A model generated the notes under the pieces. It was not told the origin of the DNA and ran no database searches. It was given only the letters and a program-made list of their open reading frames with translations. From Peribacillus frigoritolerans (GTDB lineage: Bacteria; Bacillota; Bacilli; Bacillales; DSM-1321): 64,000 bases of DNA. Below, piece after piece: positions 1 to 10,684 of this stretch. The number at the start of each line of letters is the position of its first letter. Within the stretch, counting starts at the first letter, position 1. Made by a program: the position numbers and the translations under genes. Where the stretch lies: the NCBI GenBank assembly GCA_030562215.1, contig JAUPFL010000001.1:2716501-2780500 (forward strand), written 5' to 3'.

Positions 1-62
1 TACAATTTTATCGTACCGTTAATATTCTCGGTTTTCGTAAGGATGTGGAGGAAAGCTCATGA
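1..62 (+). CDS. swrD: SwrD C-terminus (partial)
   Basis: Only the last 19 residues are present, read from base 3 to the TGA at 60-62; they end in QFYRTVNILGFRKDVEESS. This resembles the tail of the short SwrD (YlzI) protein that in B. subtilis lies directly before fliL and supports flagellar motor torque. The stop overlaps the fliL ATG by four bases (ATGA), which supports both reading frames. The assignment rests on this short tail plus gene order; the start lies outside the window. Confidence 0.6.
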   Translation, partial: QFYRTVNILGFRKDVEESS

Positions 63-485
63 AAAAAATCTATTGACTATTATGTTGATTATACTCGTGG
101 CTATAACGCTTGTTGGTGTCATAGCGGTCGTGGTTGTGACAAAGTTATCTGATCCCATATCTGCCGAAGACAAACCTAGCATTGACGAAATTGTCAAATC
201 ATCAGTTGAGGTTCCTGAAATTACTACGAATCTTGCTGGCAATGATTATATTAAAATCTCATTTATGGTCCAAACAGAAAATAAAAAAGCAAAAGAAGAG
301 TTGGAAAAAGAAATTTTCAAGTGAAGAATATCATCATTACCGAACTATCCGAAATGAAAGCGGAAGAGTTAACCGGTAAAAAAGGCAAGGAAAAGCTTCA
401 AGAAGCCTTAAAGACAAGAATGAATGAATTAATGGAAGAAGGAAAAGTTGAAAAGGTTTATATAACTTCCTCGATTCTGCAATAA
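59..485 (+). CDS. fliL: Flagellar basal body protein FliL (two frameshifts)
   Basis: FliL is a single-pass membrane protein that sits next to the stator around the flagellar motor. The restored protein is about 142 residues: a short N-terminus, one hydrophobic segment (around residues 5-27, LLTIMLIILVAITLVGVIAV), then an extracytoplasmic domain ending in VEKVYITSSILQ. I place the start at 59 because it forms an ATGA overlap with swrD and has a GGAGG upstream. Two breaks must be repaired: one A missing in the run at 62-68 and one T missing at about 314-317. Without repair the frame opens artificially at 43 and stops at 324. Length agrees with the roughly 140-residue family. Confidence 0.85.
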
Positions 486-537
486 GAACATCCTTGCTTC
501 ATTAAATAAGAAGGGGAAGCTTTGGAGGTGAGTGTTA

Positions 538-1535
538 ATGTCCGGGGAAATATTATCGCAAAATGAAATCGATGCTTTGTTATCGGCCATTTCCACAGGT
601 GAAATGGATGCAGATGATTTAAAAAAAGAAGAATTAGAAAAAAGAGTGAAAGTATACGACTTTAAAAGGGCGCTTCGGTTTTCAAAGGATCAAATCCGGA
701 GTTTGACTAGGATACACGAGAACTTTGCAAGGCTGCTGACCACATACTTTTCTGCTCAGCTTAGAACATATGTCCAAATTTCCGTTGCTTCGGCAGATCA
801 AATACCATACGAAGAATTTATCCGATCGATTCCGAAAATGACCATCATGAATGTTTTTGAGGTACCGCCCTTGGATGGCCGAATCATTCTTGAGGTCAAC
901 CCGAATATCGCCTATTCCATGATGGATCGTGTTTTGGGCGGGCGGGGCATAAGCGCGAATAAGGTAGAAAGTTTAACGGAAATAGAAACGAAAATCATGT
1001 CGAATTTATTCGAGAAGGCTTTTGAAAATTTACAGGAGGCTTGGGGAACGATTGTTGAAATCGAACCGGTGATGACTGAGTTCGAGGTGAATCCACAATT
1101 CCTGCAACTGGTTTCGCCCAATGATACAGTTGTGGTCATTTCCTTGAATACACAAATAGGAGAAACGAGCGGAATGATTAATGTTTGCATTCCTCACGTC
1201 GTATTGGAACCGATCATACCAAAGTTGTCTGCTCATTATTGGATGGAGAATTCCCAAAAGGAAAAAATCCCAGAGGAAATCATGATTTTGGAAAAACGTA
1301 TCCGAAACGCAGACCTTCCCATTATTTCCGAACTTGGTTCTACGGATATCACCATCCAGGATTTTTTGCTGCTTGATGTTGGCGATGTCATCGATTTAAA
1401 TAAGGCAATCGATGAACCTTTGACGATTACAATTGGAGGGATTCCAAAATACAGTGGGCAGCCAGGAAAAGTAGGAAAAAACATGCTATCCAGATTCTTG
1501 ATATTTTGAAAGGGGGAGACGAAGATGGTAAGTGA
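538..1535 (+). CDS. fliM: Flagellar motor switch protein FliM (C-terminal frameshift)
   Basis: FliM is a C-ring component that binds phosphorylated CheY and sets rotation direction. The N-terminal CheY-binding peptide is visible (LSQNEIDALLSA), followed by the CheC-like middle domain and a C-terminal SpoA domain (LLDVGDVIDLNKAIDEPL). The ATG at 538 sits behind GGAGGTGA; a GTG six bases upstream is an alternative. The open frame stops at 1509, but one G missing near 1484 (ATGGCT read as ATGCT) restores a normal tail ending GGDEDGK at 1535, overlapping fliY. Restored length is about 332 residues, the same as B. subtilis FliM. Confidence 0.93.
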
Positions 1536-2738
1536 TGAAATGCTTTCACAAGACGAGATAGATGCCCTTTTAAAAGGTACAAGTGATATAGAAGATGAGG
1601 TGATCCCTCTCTCGATTGACGATTATTTATCAATGATGGAACTCGACACCCTCGGTGAAATTGGTAATATCTCCTTCGGAAGTTCGGCCACTGCCCTATC
1701 CACGTTGTTGAATCAGAAAGTGGATATCACTACCCCGACGGTTACTTTAATTGAAAGGGGACAGATTGCGGAAGAATTCCCGCATCCGTATGTAGCGATT
1801 CAAGTGCAATATACAGAAGGTTTTTCAGGTATAAATATGCTGGTAATCAAGCAGAGCGATGCAGCTATCATTGCAGATTTGATGCTTGGCGGAGATGGGG
1901 AGAATCCGTCTGACCTGCTTGGGGAAATTCAATTGAGTGCTGTCCAGGAAGCCATGAACCAAATGATGGGTTCTGCTGCGACATCGATGTCGACCATTTT
2001 CACTAAAAAGTGGATATTTCACCACCCAGCGTAGATTTACTTAATTTTTTAAATGGTGTAGGTGAAAATGCAATACCTGACGAGGATTTATTTGCAAAAA
2101 TCTCATTCCGCCTCCGTGTCGGCAACTTAATTGATTCCAACATTATGCAATTGTTGCCATTAGAGTTTGCTAAAGGGTTAGTTTCTGAATTATTAAGTGG
2201 GACGAGCGAAAGCCAACCTGCCGATATGAAAACCCAAATAGCACAAAGTGATCCAGTAATGAACATTCCAACTCACGAGCCGGCATTCCAGAATAACCGG
2301 TCTGATCGTTCGGCAAGTGAAACTCATGGACAAGGCGGTCACCAAACCCAACCTACGAACCAAATACCGAATGTACCACAACATTTTGGAGTTTCATCCG
2401 TACCAACAGGACAGCCGGTTAATGTTCAGCCTGCCAGTTTCACTAGTTTTCAGCCTTATCAGCTTCAGGAGCCTGAAACGAAAAATCTCAGCATGCTGAT
2501 GGATATCCCCTTGCAAGTGACTGTGGAACTTGGAAGAACGAAACGCTCCGTAAAGGATATTTTGGAGCTGTCCTCCGGATCGATCATCGAATTGGATAAA
2601 TTAGCAGGAGAGCCAGTGGATATCCTTGTAAACAGCCGCTTGATAGCAAAAGGCGAGGTAGTGGTGATTGATGAGAACTTTGGGGTACGTGTTACGGATA
2701 TCATGAGTCAAAGTGAACGATTAAATAAAATAAAATAA
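1525..2738 (+). CDS. fliY: Flagellar switch phosphatase FliY (frameshift)
   Basis: FliY is the Gram-positive C-ring protein that combines a CheY-P phosphatase with a FliN-type switch domain. It begins with a CheY-binding peptide ([12 protein letters not shown]), followed by a CheC-like domain with the phosphatase signature around [16 protein letters not shown] and a second such helix near [16 protein letters not shown] Gln/Pro/Asn-rich linker (about 2270-2490) leads to a C-terminal SpoA domain ([18 protein letters not shown]). One G missing near 2012 breaks the frame inside the CheC domain; repair joins the halves ([12 protein letters not shown]). The restored protein is about 404 residues, longer than the roughly 378 of B. 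subtilis, mostly in the linker. Confidence 0.92.
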
Positions 2739-2754
2739 TTTGGGGGACGAAAAA

Positions 2755-3117
2755 ATGGCTAATAAAATTTTAATTGTGGACGATGCAGCATTTATGAGAA
2801 TGATGATAAAGGATATCCTTTCTAAAAATGGTTTTGAAATAGTCGGGGAAGCAGCAGATGGAGCTCAAGCAGTGGAGAAATATAAAGAAACCCATCCGGA
2901 TCTTGTAACGATGGATATTACCATGCCCGAAATGGATGGAATTACAGCGTTAAAGGAAATTAAAAAGATAAATCCTCAAGCTAAGGTCATCATGTGTTCA
3001 GCGATGGGGCAGCAAGCCATGGTCATCGATGCGATCCAGGCCGGTGCAAAAGACTTTATCGTGAAGCCATTCCAGGCAGACCGTGTTTTGGAAGCCATAA
3101 ATAAAGCATTAAGTTAA
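2755..3117 (+). CDS. cheY: Chemotaxis response regulator CheY
   Basis: This is a single-domain receiver of 120 residues that carries the phosphoryl signal from CheA to the FliM/FliY switch. The acidic pocket (VDD at residues 8-10), phosphoacceptor Asp54 in VTMDITMPEMDG, the Ser/Ala stretch in CSAMGQQ and the conserved Lys in FIVKPFQ are all present. The ATG at 2755 follows TGGGGGAC at a good distance; an in-frame start at 2740 would add five residues and lacks a ribosome site. It lies 16 bases after fliY inside the fla/che operon and is intact. Confidence 0.97.
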   Translation: MANKILIVDDAAFMRMMIKDILSKNGFEIVGEAADGAQAVEKYKETHPDLVTMDITMPEMDGITALKEIKKINPQAKVIMCSAMGQQAMVIDAIQAGAKDFIVKPFQADRVLEAINKALS

Positions 3118-3132
3118 GAGGGTGTCTTCATA

Positions 3133-3788
3133 TTGTTAATTAAAAAATGGCTTCAGGTCTCACTGATGATAGCAATATTCTTCTCTGGGGCCATACAGGC
3201 CCATGCTGAAGATCTTGAAAAATCAGTGAAGGATGTTTATGAACAGCCAGATGATTTAAAGGTGGATAAAGGTGAATCAATAGACTCGAAATCTACCAAA
3301 CAGGAAACGAATCCTGACAAAGTGGGGATAACCGTCTGGGAGTTTCTGAGGATGATATTTGCTACTATTTTTGTAGTGGCCCTTCTATATAGCCTATTAA
3401 AGTTCATCAATAAAAAAAGTAAATCGTATCAAAAGGCAAATTCAGTGGAGAATTTAGGCGGTACGGGTCTTGGTGCAAACCGTTCTGTTCAGCTTGTTAA
3501 AGTCGGCCGGCGAATATTGGTGATCGGGGTCGGCGAAAACATTCAGCTTTTGAAAGAAATAGATGATCCCGAGGAATATGAACAGCTTTTGAAAGATCAC
3601 AACGATAAGATCGATCAAATGATCCAGCCTGGGGAACTTGCAATGAAGTTGAAAAATAAGTGGTTGAAGAAAAGCGGATCCGAAACCGGTAGTTTCTCTG
3701 CAGAGTTCAAAAATCAACTTGATCAAATGTCTGATAGCAGAAAAAGCTGTTAAAGGAGCTTGATAGGAAAGGAAGAGACAATGAATGA
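3133..3788 (+). CDS. fliO: Flagellar export protein FliO/FliZ (C-terminal frameshift)
   Basis: FliO (called FliZ in Bacillus) helps assemble the FliPQR export gate. It starts with TTG at 3133 and has a cleavable-looking signal peptide (hydrophobic core then AHAEDLEKS), an acidic/lysine-rich extracytoplasmic stretch, a transmembrane helix near residues 70-90 (FATIFVVALLYSLLKF) and a cytoplasmic domain with the VENLGGTGLGANRSVQLVKV motif. One A missing at about 3741-3745 truncates it at 3753; repair gives a tail KLLKELDRKGRDNE and a stop at 3786-3788 that overlaps fliP by four bases. Restored length is about 218 residues, as expected for Bacillus. Confidence 0.88.
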
Positions 3789-4450
3789 ATGAGTTCATGG
3801 AGTTTTTTAATAACAGTGATCCCACTAATGTCTCTACTTCCGTCAAACTTGTTCTTCTGATGACTGTCTTATCGTTGGCTCCAAGCATATTGATCTTGAT
3901 GACCTGTTTTACAAGAATCATCATTGTCCTGAGCTTTGTGAGAACATCGCTAGCTACACAGCAGATGCCGCCGAATCAGGTGTTGGTCGGCTTGGCGCTT
4001 TTCATGACATTTTTCATAATGGCACCGACTTTTCAGGAAGTGAATGAAAAGGCATTAACCCCGTTATTTAATGAAGAGATAGATTTAGAAGAGGCATATG
4101 TACAGGCGTCAATACCATTCAAGGAATTCATGAGTGCCCATACGAGGCAAAAGGATCTGGCGTTATTTTTGGATTATGCCAAGGTGGATAAGCCTGAAAC
4201 GATACAGGACATTCCCTTGACTGCCTTTGTACCTGCTTTTGCGATCAGTGAAATCAAAACAGCTTTTCAAATAGGTTTCATGATTTTCATTCCCTTTTTG
4301 GTTATTGATATGGTCGTTGCAAGTGTTCTGATGTCGATGGGGATGATGATGTTGCCGCCAGTCATGATTTCCCTGCCATTTAAAATCCTCCTTTTCATTC
4401 TTGTTGACGGGTGGTATTTAGTGGTGAAGTCTTTATTACAGAGTTTTTAA
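3785..4450 (+). CDS. fliP: Flagellar type III export gate protein FliP
   Basis: FliP is a polytopic membrane subunit of the export gate, forming the FliP5Q4R1 core. The 221-residue protein has four hydrophobic segments and the typical FliP sequence between the first two (SFVRTSLATQQMPPNQVLVGLALFMTFF split across helices), then a soluble loop with TPLFNEEIDLEEAY and the C-terminal MGMMMLPPVMISLPFKILLF region. The ATG at 3785 is chosen because the ATG four bases earlier runs into a stop. It overlaps the restored fliO stop and is intact, with length identical to B. subtilis FliP. Confidence 0.96.
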   Translation: MNEFMEFFNNSDPTNVSTSVKLVLLMTVLSLAPSILILMTCFTRIIIVLSFVRTSLATQQMPPNQVLVGLALFMTFFIMAPTFQEVNEKALTPLFNEEIDLEEAYVQASIPFKEFMSAHTRQKDLALFLDYAKVDKPETIQDIPLTAFVPAFAISEIKTAFQIGFMIFIPFLVIDMVVASVLMSMGMMMLPPVMISLPFKILLFILVDGWYLVVKSLLQSF

Positions 4451-4464
4451 GCAGGTGAGAAAAA

Positions 4465-4734
4465 ATGAGTGCAGATTTTGTTATTGATATAGCAGAAAAA
4501 GGAATTTATATGGTATTGATTATCGCTGGCCCATTGATGGTAATCGCTCTTATTGTAGGACTATTAGTAAGCATCTTTCAGGCGACTACACAGATACAGG
4601 AACAAACCTTGGCATTTGTTCCGAAAATCGTTGCAGTCTTATTGGGACTCATTTTATTGGCTCCATGGATGCTGAGCCACCTATTATCATATGCAAATGA
4701 AATATTCGGCAATCTGAATCGATTTGTAGGGTAG
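4465..4734 (+). CDS. fliQ: Flagellar export gate protein FliQ
   Basis: FliQ is an 89-residue inner-membrane export gate subunit with two transmembrane helices (IYMVLIIAGPLMVIALIVGL and VAVLLGLILLAPWMLSHLL) separated by the conserved IFQATTQIQEQTLAFVPKI segment. The ATG at 4465 follows GCAGGTGAG 14 bases after fliP. It is intact and of standard length. The fliR ATG begins four bases after its stop. Confidence 0.96.
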   Translation: MSADFVIDIAEKGIYMVLIIAGPLMVIALIVGLLVSIFQATTQIQEQTLAFVPKIVAVLLGLILLAPWMLSHLLSYANEIFGNLNRFVG

Positions 4735-4737
4735 GGC

Positions 4738-5513
4738 ATGGAGGAATTATTTCCGCACTTTCCAGCCTTTTTATTAATTGTTGTCCGGGTCACTACGTTT
4801 TTCGTGGCCATGCCGATTTTTTCGTACCGTTCAATACCGGTACAACATCGGGTAGGGCTTGGAATCTTCCTTGCCTGGATCATGTACTACACCATCGATG
4901 CTCCGGTTCTGGAATTGGATGTGACGTTTTATTTATTGATCATGAAGGAAGCGCTTGTTGGCCTTTTCATTGGGTTTGCAGCGTATATGATTTTGTCGGC
5001 CGTTCAAGTCGCTGGCGGATTGATTGATTTTCAAATGGGTTTTTCAATAGCGAATGTCATCGATCCCCAAACGGGTGCACAAAGCCCGTTGATGGGACAA
5101 TACCTTTATACGGTCGCTTTATTATTCTTAATGAGCACTAACGGTCATCATTTGCTTTTGGATGGAATTTTTATAGTTATCAGTTCATCCCAATTGACCA
5201 ATTATTTGTACCATTCGGAGATCAGGCACTGATAGAATATTTGGCCAAAGCTTTCAGCAAAGCTTTCATGATTGCTTTTCAAATGTCCATACCTGTAGTG
5301 GGAAGTATTTTCTTAGTGGATGTCACGCTAGGGATCCTTGCCAGGACAGTCCCTCAATTAAATGTGTTCGTTGTCGGAATTCCAGTGAAAGTCATTGCCG
5401 GCTTAGCGGTTATCATACTGGTAATGGGGATGATGATGACAGTTGTCACCCAACTCTTCAATTTCTTGCTTTTGACCATGCGTCATCTAATGCAGTTGAT
5501 TGGAGGCGTTTGA
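4738..5513 (+). CDS. fliR: Flagellar export gate protein FliR (frameshift)
   Basis: FliR completes the FliPQR export channel. The restored protein is about 258 residues with roughly six hydrophobic segments; conserved signatures are FSYRSIPVQHRVGLGIFLAW, the VAGGLIDFQMGFSIANVIDPQTG loop (split in the family around the cytoplasmic loop) and VPQLNVFVVGIPVKVIAGL near the C-terminus. One T missing in the run near 5168-5172 breaks the frame; repair yields FYSYQFIPIDQLFVPFGDQ and rejoins the second half. The stop at 5511-5513 lies one base before the flhB ATG. Length equals that of B. subtilis FliR. Confidence 0.93.
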
Positions 5514-5514
5514 T

Positions 5515-6597
5515 ATGGAGAGATTTCAGTTGGATTTGCAGTTTTTCGCTGGTGAGAAGACCGAAAAGGCGACTCCCAAAAAACGCCAGGATTCGAAGAA
5601 AAAAGGTCAGGTGGCAAAGAGTCAGGATGTAAATACCTCTGTGAATTTACTTGCAGTGTTTTCAGTATTATTGCTTATGGGACCGTACATGTATAATCAT
5701 CTGCTCGGTCTCATGAAAGAATATCTGCAACATTTTACCTTGACTGGATTCAATGAGGAAAATATGCAAATTATCATGATTGAGGTTTTAAAGGAGATGG
5801 GCCTTATCCTGGGACCCGTTTTCGCAGCAGCGCTAGTGGCTGGGATATTGGCTAATGTCATGCAAGTCGGATTTTTGTTTTCGACTGAATCCATTCAGTT
5901 CAAACTTGATAAATTGGATCCCATTAAAGGATTCAAGCGTATTTTTTCAATGAGGGCAATTGTTGAATTATTGAAATCCATTCTTAAAATATCATTTGTT
6001 GGTTTTGTTGCCTTTTATGTACTATGGCAGCGCATGGATGAGATTATGATTTTATCACAGATTTCTGTGGAAGAAGCGATGGCAACATTGGCGGATATTA
6101 CGATTAAAGTAGGATATTATGCTGCCGTGGCTTTATTGTTCATTGCTCTATTAGACTATTTGTATCAAAAGTATGACTTTGAAAAAAACATCCGGATGTC
6201 CAAACAGGATATTAAGGATGAGTATAAAAATTCCGAAGGGGACCCGCTCATCAAATCCAAGATAAAGCAAAAGCAAAGGCAGATGGCCGCTCAAAGAATG
6301 ATGCAGGAAATTCCCGATGCGGATGTCGTCATCACTAACCCGACGCATTTTGCTATTGCTTTAAAATATGATGAAGAAAAAGCTGAGGCTCCGTATGTAG
6401 TGGCAAAGGGCGTTGATTTTGTTGCTCAGAAAATTAAATTCATTGCTAAAGAAAACGATGTGATCATGGTGGAAAATCGGCCTTTGGCCAGGTCTTTATA
6501 TGATCAAGCTGAATTAGGCCAGGCGATACCTGAAGAGTTCTTTAAAGCGGTCGCTGAAATACTGGCCTTTGTATATAAAACCAAAGGTAAACTGTAA
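5515..6597 (+). CDS. flhB: Flagellar export switch protein FlhB
   Basis: FlhB is a membrane export-gate protein whose autocleavage switches export from rod/hook to filament substrates. The 360-residue protein begins MERFQLDLQFFAGEKTEKAT, has four transmembrane helices, and carries the autocleavage motif NPTH (DVVITNPTHFAIALKYD) in its C-terminal cytoplasmic domain. The start is set at the ATG at 5515, matching the family N-terminus; a TTG at 5500 would add five residues overlapping fliR. The gene is intact and its length equals B. subtilis FlhB. Confidence 0.96.
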   Translation: MERFQLDLQFFAGEKTEKATPKKRQDSKKKGQVAKSQDVNTSVNLLAVFSVLLLMGPYMYNHLLGLMKEYLQHFTLTGFNEENMQIIMIEVLKEMGLILGPVFAAALVAGILANVMQVGFLFSTESIQFKLDKLDPIKGFKRIFSMRAIVELLKSILKISFVGFVAFYVLWQRMDEIMILSQISVEEAMATLADITIKVGYYAAVALLFIALLDYLYQKYDFEKNIRMSKQDIKDEYKNSEGDPLIKSKIKQKQRQMAAQRMMQEIPDADVVITNPTHFAIALKYDEEKAEAPYVVAKGVDFVAQKIKFIAKENDVIMVENRPLARSLYDQAELGQAIPEEFFKAVAEILAFVYKTKGKL

Positions 6598-6637
6598 AGA
6601 AGTAATAGGGTAACCCGCTAGTTAGGAGAGAAAAAAC

Positions 6638-8671
6638 ATGCGAGCAAGAGATTTAGTTGTTATATCGAGCGTCATCATGATCGTTGCCATGTTGGTCATT
6701 CCATTGCCGACATGGTTGTTAAGCATTTTACTCCTTTTAAATATCTCTCTTGCGTTGCTGGTTCTATTGACTACGATGAATATGAAAGAACCTCTCGAAT
6801 TTTCAATCTTTCCTTCCTTGCTCCTTTTACTGACATTGTTCAGGCTGGGGTTGAATGTTTCGACGACTCGTGCCATTTTGACCTATGGTGATGCTGGGGA
6901 GTTGTAGAAACCTTTGGGTCATTTGTAGTCGGCGGTAACGTGCTTGTAGGATTAGTTGTATTCATCATTTTGGTCATCATCAATTTCATCGTCATCACGA
7001 AAGGTTCCGAACGGGTCTCGGAGGTAGCGGCAAGGTTTACGCTTGATGCGATGCCAGGGAAACAGATGGCCATCGATGCAGATTTAAATGCTGGGATGAT
7101 CTCCGAAAATGAAGCACGTGCCAGAAGGAAAAAATTAGTAACGAAGCAGACTTTTATGGATCCATGGATGGAGCGAGTAAGTTTGTTAAAGGGGACGCCA
7201 TAGCGGGCATCATCATTGTCATCATTAACTTGATTTTCGGTATGATCATTGGCGTCATGCAATTGGACATGAGCTTTGGAGAAGCGGCCGTCCATTTTTC
7301 CATGTTGTCGGTTGGTGACGGTATCGTGAGTCAGGTACCTGCTTTATTGATTTCTACAGCTACGGGAATAGTCGTAACCCGGGCAGCCTCAAATGGAAAC
7401 CTCGGAGCGGATATTGTTGAACAGTTATTTCAATTTCCCAAAATGCTTTACCTAACAGCAGCAACCATTTTCCTTTTAGGGTTATTCACTCCCATTTCTG
7501 ACTTATTCACCATTCCGATTGCTGCTTTATTAGTCGTTGGAGGGTATACAATTTCAAGGATACCAAAGCAGGATGAAAGTGAAATACAAGAAATGGAAGA
7601 AGTGTTGGAAACCGATGAAATGAAAAGTCCAGAAAGCGTCGTTAACCTTTTAAGTGTCGATCCGATCGAATTTGAGTTTGGATATGGATTGATTCCGCTT
7701 GCGGATGCCAATCAAGGGGGAGACCTGCTGGACCGGGTCGTCATGATCCGCAGGCAGCTTGCAATTGAATTGGGACTCGTGATCCCTGTCGTCAGGATAC
7801 GTGATAACATTCAGTTGAATCCCAATGAGTATCGGCTGAAGATTAAAGGAAATGTCATGGCAAAGGGGAATTGCTTCTTAATCATTTCTTGGCCATGAGT
7901 CCAGGGATGGAGGATGATTCAATCGAAGGAATCGATACGATAGAACCGTCTTTCGGTTTACCGGCCAAGTGGATCACGGATGACATGAAAGAACATGCCG
8001 AGTTGTTGGGTTATACAGTTGTGGACCCGCCAAGTGTTGTATCCACTCATTTGACGGAAGTCATAAAGGCCAATGCGCAGGAATTATTGGGCAGGCAGGA
8101 AACGAAACAATTGATCGATCATCTTCACGAATCGGCACCTATACTAGTGGAGGAAGTCACACCGAATCCTTTATCTATAGGGGATGTACAAAAGGTATTG
8201 GCAAAATTATTGAAGGAAAAAGTTTCAATAAGGAACTTACCGATCATTTTCGAAACACTTGCTGATTATGGCAAGTTATCGACAGACACCGACTTGCTTA
8301 CTGAATATGTAAGGCAGAATTTAGCTAGACAAATAACGAATTCTTTTATTACGGATGAAAATAGAATTAAAGTCATAACATTATCGGGGAAAGTGGAAAA
8401 GACCATCGCGGATGGTGTACAGCAAACCGAACATGGTAATTTTTTATCATTGGATCCAACTATATCACAATCCATATTGGAGGCGATTGCAGCCAAATTG
8501 GAAGAGCTGACCCTAATGGACCACCAACCGATCTTACTCTGCTCTCCAGCAGTAAGGATGTATGCACGGCAATTAACTGAACGTTATTTTCCTAATGTAC
8601 CGATTCTTTCATACAATGAACTCGAATCGAATGTAGAAGTACAAAGTGTAGGGGTGGTGAATTTCGATTGA
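6638..8671 (+). CDS. flhA: Flagellar export protein FlhA (three frameshifts)
   Basis: FlhA is the large export-gate protein: eight N-terminal transmembrane helices form the proton-coupled part and a cytoplasmic C-terminal ring docks substrate-chaperone pairs. Visible motifs include [59 protein letters not shown] and [19 protein letters not shown]. Three single-base losses split the gene: a G near 6903 (GDAGEVVETFG restored), a base near 7142 ([14 protein letters not shown] restored) and a G near 7867 ([13 protein letters not shown] restored). Restored length is about 678 residues, against 677 in B. subtilis. The stop overlaps the flhF TTG start (TTGA). Confidence 0.93.
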
Positions 8672-9825
8672 AGGTAAAGAAATATTTGGCACCATCAATG
8701 AACGAGTCAATGAAGCGAATAAGGGAGGAACTAGGCAGTGATGCGGTAATCTTAAGTTCAAAGGCTGTATATACTGGTGGTTTCTTAGGATTATTCAAGA
8801 AGAGGAATATTGAAGTCATTGCAGCCATAGACCCCGTGTCCCAGTCTATCCAAACCGTAACCAAACAAAAATCGAAGAAGTTGCCAGCAAAGCTGGAAAT
8901 GGCAAGTCACGTCCTTGAACCTAATGAAGGCAATAGGGAAAGTGCTGACTTATTAAAAGAAATCGAAGGTTTGAAAGATATGATAAAGAGCTTGCAAATC
9001 TATTCACCTGATCGAAAATATCCTGGGAAACTGCAGAAGATCCACGAATACCTAACCGAGCAGGAAGTGGATATTTCACTTCGTTCCCAAATCATGGATG
9101 AGCTGTTTGAAAAATGGTTCGTTTTTAAACAACAATCCACTGATGAAGAGGTTCAAGTTTGGTTGGAAGAAGCCATGTTCGGGATTTTGGAAAAAGTCGA
9201 AAATGGAAAAACAGGGCTGCAAAAAAAGTATATTAATTTTGTTGGCCCAACAGGTGTGGGAAAGACGACGACCCTGGCAAAAGTGGCTGCAGAAACCATG
9301 TTGAAGCATGATAAAAAGGTGGCTTTCATTACGACGGATACGTACAGGATTGCTGCAATAGATCAACTTAAGACATACGCCAAGATCTTAAACGTTCCCA
9401 TAGAAGTCGCTTATAATCTGGAAGACTTCAAAAGGGCGGCTGAACGCTTCTCCCATTATGATTTTGTTTTTATTGATACGGCCGGAAGGAATTTCCGTAA
9501 CCCGCAATATGTTAAGGATCTTAATGAAATCATCCATTTTACAGATGAGATGGAAACCTATTTAGTGTTGTCATTGACTTCTAAACAGAAGGATATGGAA
9601 GATATTTATCGACAGTTTGCTGCCATACCGATTAAACAGGTCATTTTTACAAAAGCCGACGAAACTTCCACTTTCGGGCCGATATTCAATTTTATACACA
9701 CTCATAAATTAGGAGCAGCCTATATAACAGATGGACAGAATGTACCGGACGATATTGAAATAGCTACATCATCACAGCTAATGAAAATGGCTTTTGGGGC
9801 TAAAAAATATGAAAGATCAAGCTGA
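8668..9825 (+). CDS. flhF: SRP-like GTPase FlhF
   Basis: FlhF is a signal-recognition-particle-type GTPase that places and numbers flagellar basal bodies. The 385-residue protein has an N-terminal basic region ([22 protein letters not shown]), a helical N domain and a G domain with the P-loop GPTGVGKTTTLAK at about residues 193-205, DTYRIAAIDQLKTYA, DTAGR and TKADETSTFG. It starts with TTG overlapping the flhA stop. Its end overlaps the start of flhG, its GTPase-activating partner. The gene is intact. Confidence 0.95.
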   Translation: MKVKKYLAPSMNESMKRIREELGSDAVILSSKAVYTGGFLGLFKKRNIEVIAAIDPVSQSIQTVTKQKSKKLPAKLEMASHVLEPNEGNRESADLLKEIEGLKDMIKSLQIYSPDRKYPGKLQKIHEYLTEQEVDISLRSQIMDELFEKWFVFKQQSTDEEVQVWLEEAMFGILEKVENGKTGLQKKYINFVGPTGVGKTTTLAKVAAETMLKHDKKVAFITTDTYRIAAIDQLKTYAKILNVPIEVAYNLEDFKRAAERFSHYDFVFIDTAGRNFRNPQYVKDLNEIIHFTDEMETYLVLSLTSKQKDMEDIYRQFAAIPIKQVIFTKADETSTFGPIFNFIHTHKLGAAYITDGQNVPDDIEIATSSQLMKMAFGAKKYERSS

Positions 9826-10674
9826 GAATTTACGAAGGAGATTGGAAGCCCGCCAAAATCAATCAATGGCCAAAACGATTGCCGTTTTAAGTGGTAAAGG
9901 TGGAGTGGGAAAATCAAACTTTTCTTTGAATTTTTCCATTGCCTTATCCCAAAAGGGGAAAAAAGTACTGTTGTTCGACATGGATATCGGAATGGGGAAT
10001 ATTGATATTTTGATCGGGGAACACTCGCCCTGCAGTATTATTGATTTTTTTGAAAAAGAATGTAGTTTGAAGGATATCATCATGTCAGGACCAGGAAATA
10101 TTTCAATCATTACAGGGGGAACAGGAGTGACGAATCTCTTTTCACTTGATGAAGATAAGTATACCCGCTTTAATGAAGAATTCAGTTTGTTGTTGGCGAA
10201 TTACGATTATATCTTATTTGATATGGGTGCAGGCATCACTGAGGATTCCATGAAATTCCTGTTATGTGTGGATGAATTGGTCGTTATCACGACGCCTGAA
10301 CCTACTTCTATCATGGATGCATATTCCGCAATGAAATATATTCATTCAGTAAACAAAGAGATTCCATTGTTCCTAGTCTGCAATCGTGTTTTCTCGAGTA
10401 AGGACGGCAAAGAAACGATTAAACGGCTCCAAAATGCGCTAGTGAAATTTTTGGGTCTGGAAGCTGTAGCTCTAGGTTATTTGCCAGATGATAGAACCGT
10501 ACCCAAATCCGTTACCAAACAAATGCCCTTTCTCCTTTTCGATTCCGAAGCCGATGTATCCAAAGCCATCATGGACATTGCTTCGAGATATGCAAATCAT
10601 TCATTTGGGGAAGAATTGACTTTGCAAAAAAGCCGTTTCCTCCAAAATATGAAGAGATATTTTTGGGAAAGTAG
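9809..10674 (+). CDS. flhG: MinD-like ATPase FlhG (YlxH); read-through into cheB
   Basis: FlhG is a MinD/ParA-family ATPase that stimulates FlhF GTPase and controls flagellar number and pattern. The deviant Walker A (SGKGGVGKSNFS, about residues 28-38), FDMDIGMGNIDIL and FDMGAGITEDSM are visible, and the N-terminal DQAENLRRRLE helix is the FlhF-activating element. I use the ATG at 9809, not the TTG at 9794. As written the frame continues without a stop into cheB; adding one T to the run near 10661 gives a stop at 10672-10674, ten bases before the cheB ATG, and a protein of about 288 residues. The fusion is therefore probably artificial. Confidence 0.88.
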
Positions 10675-10684
10675 GTCTCCTTAT

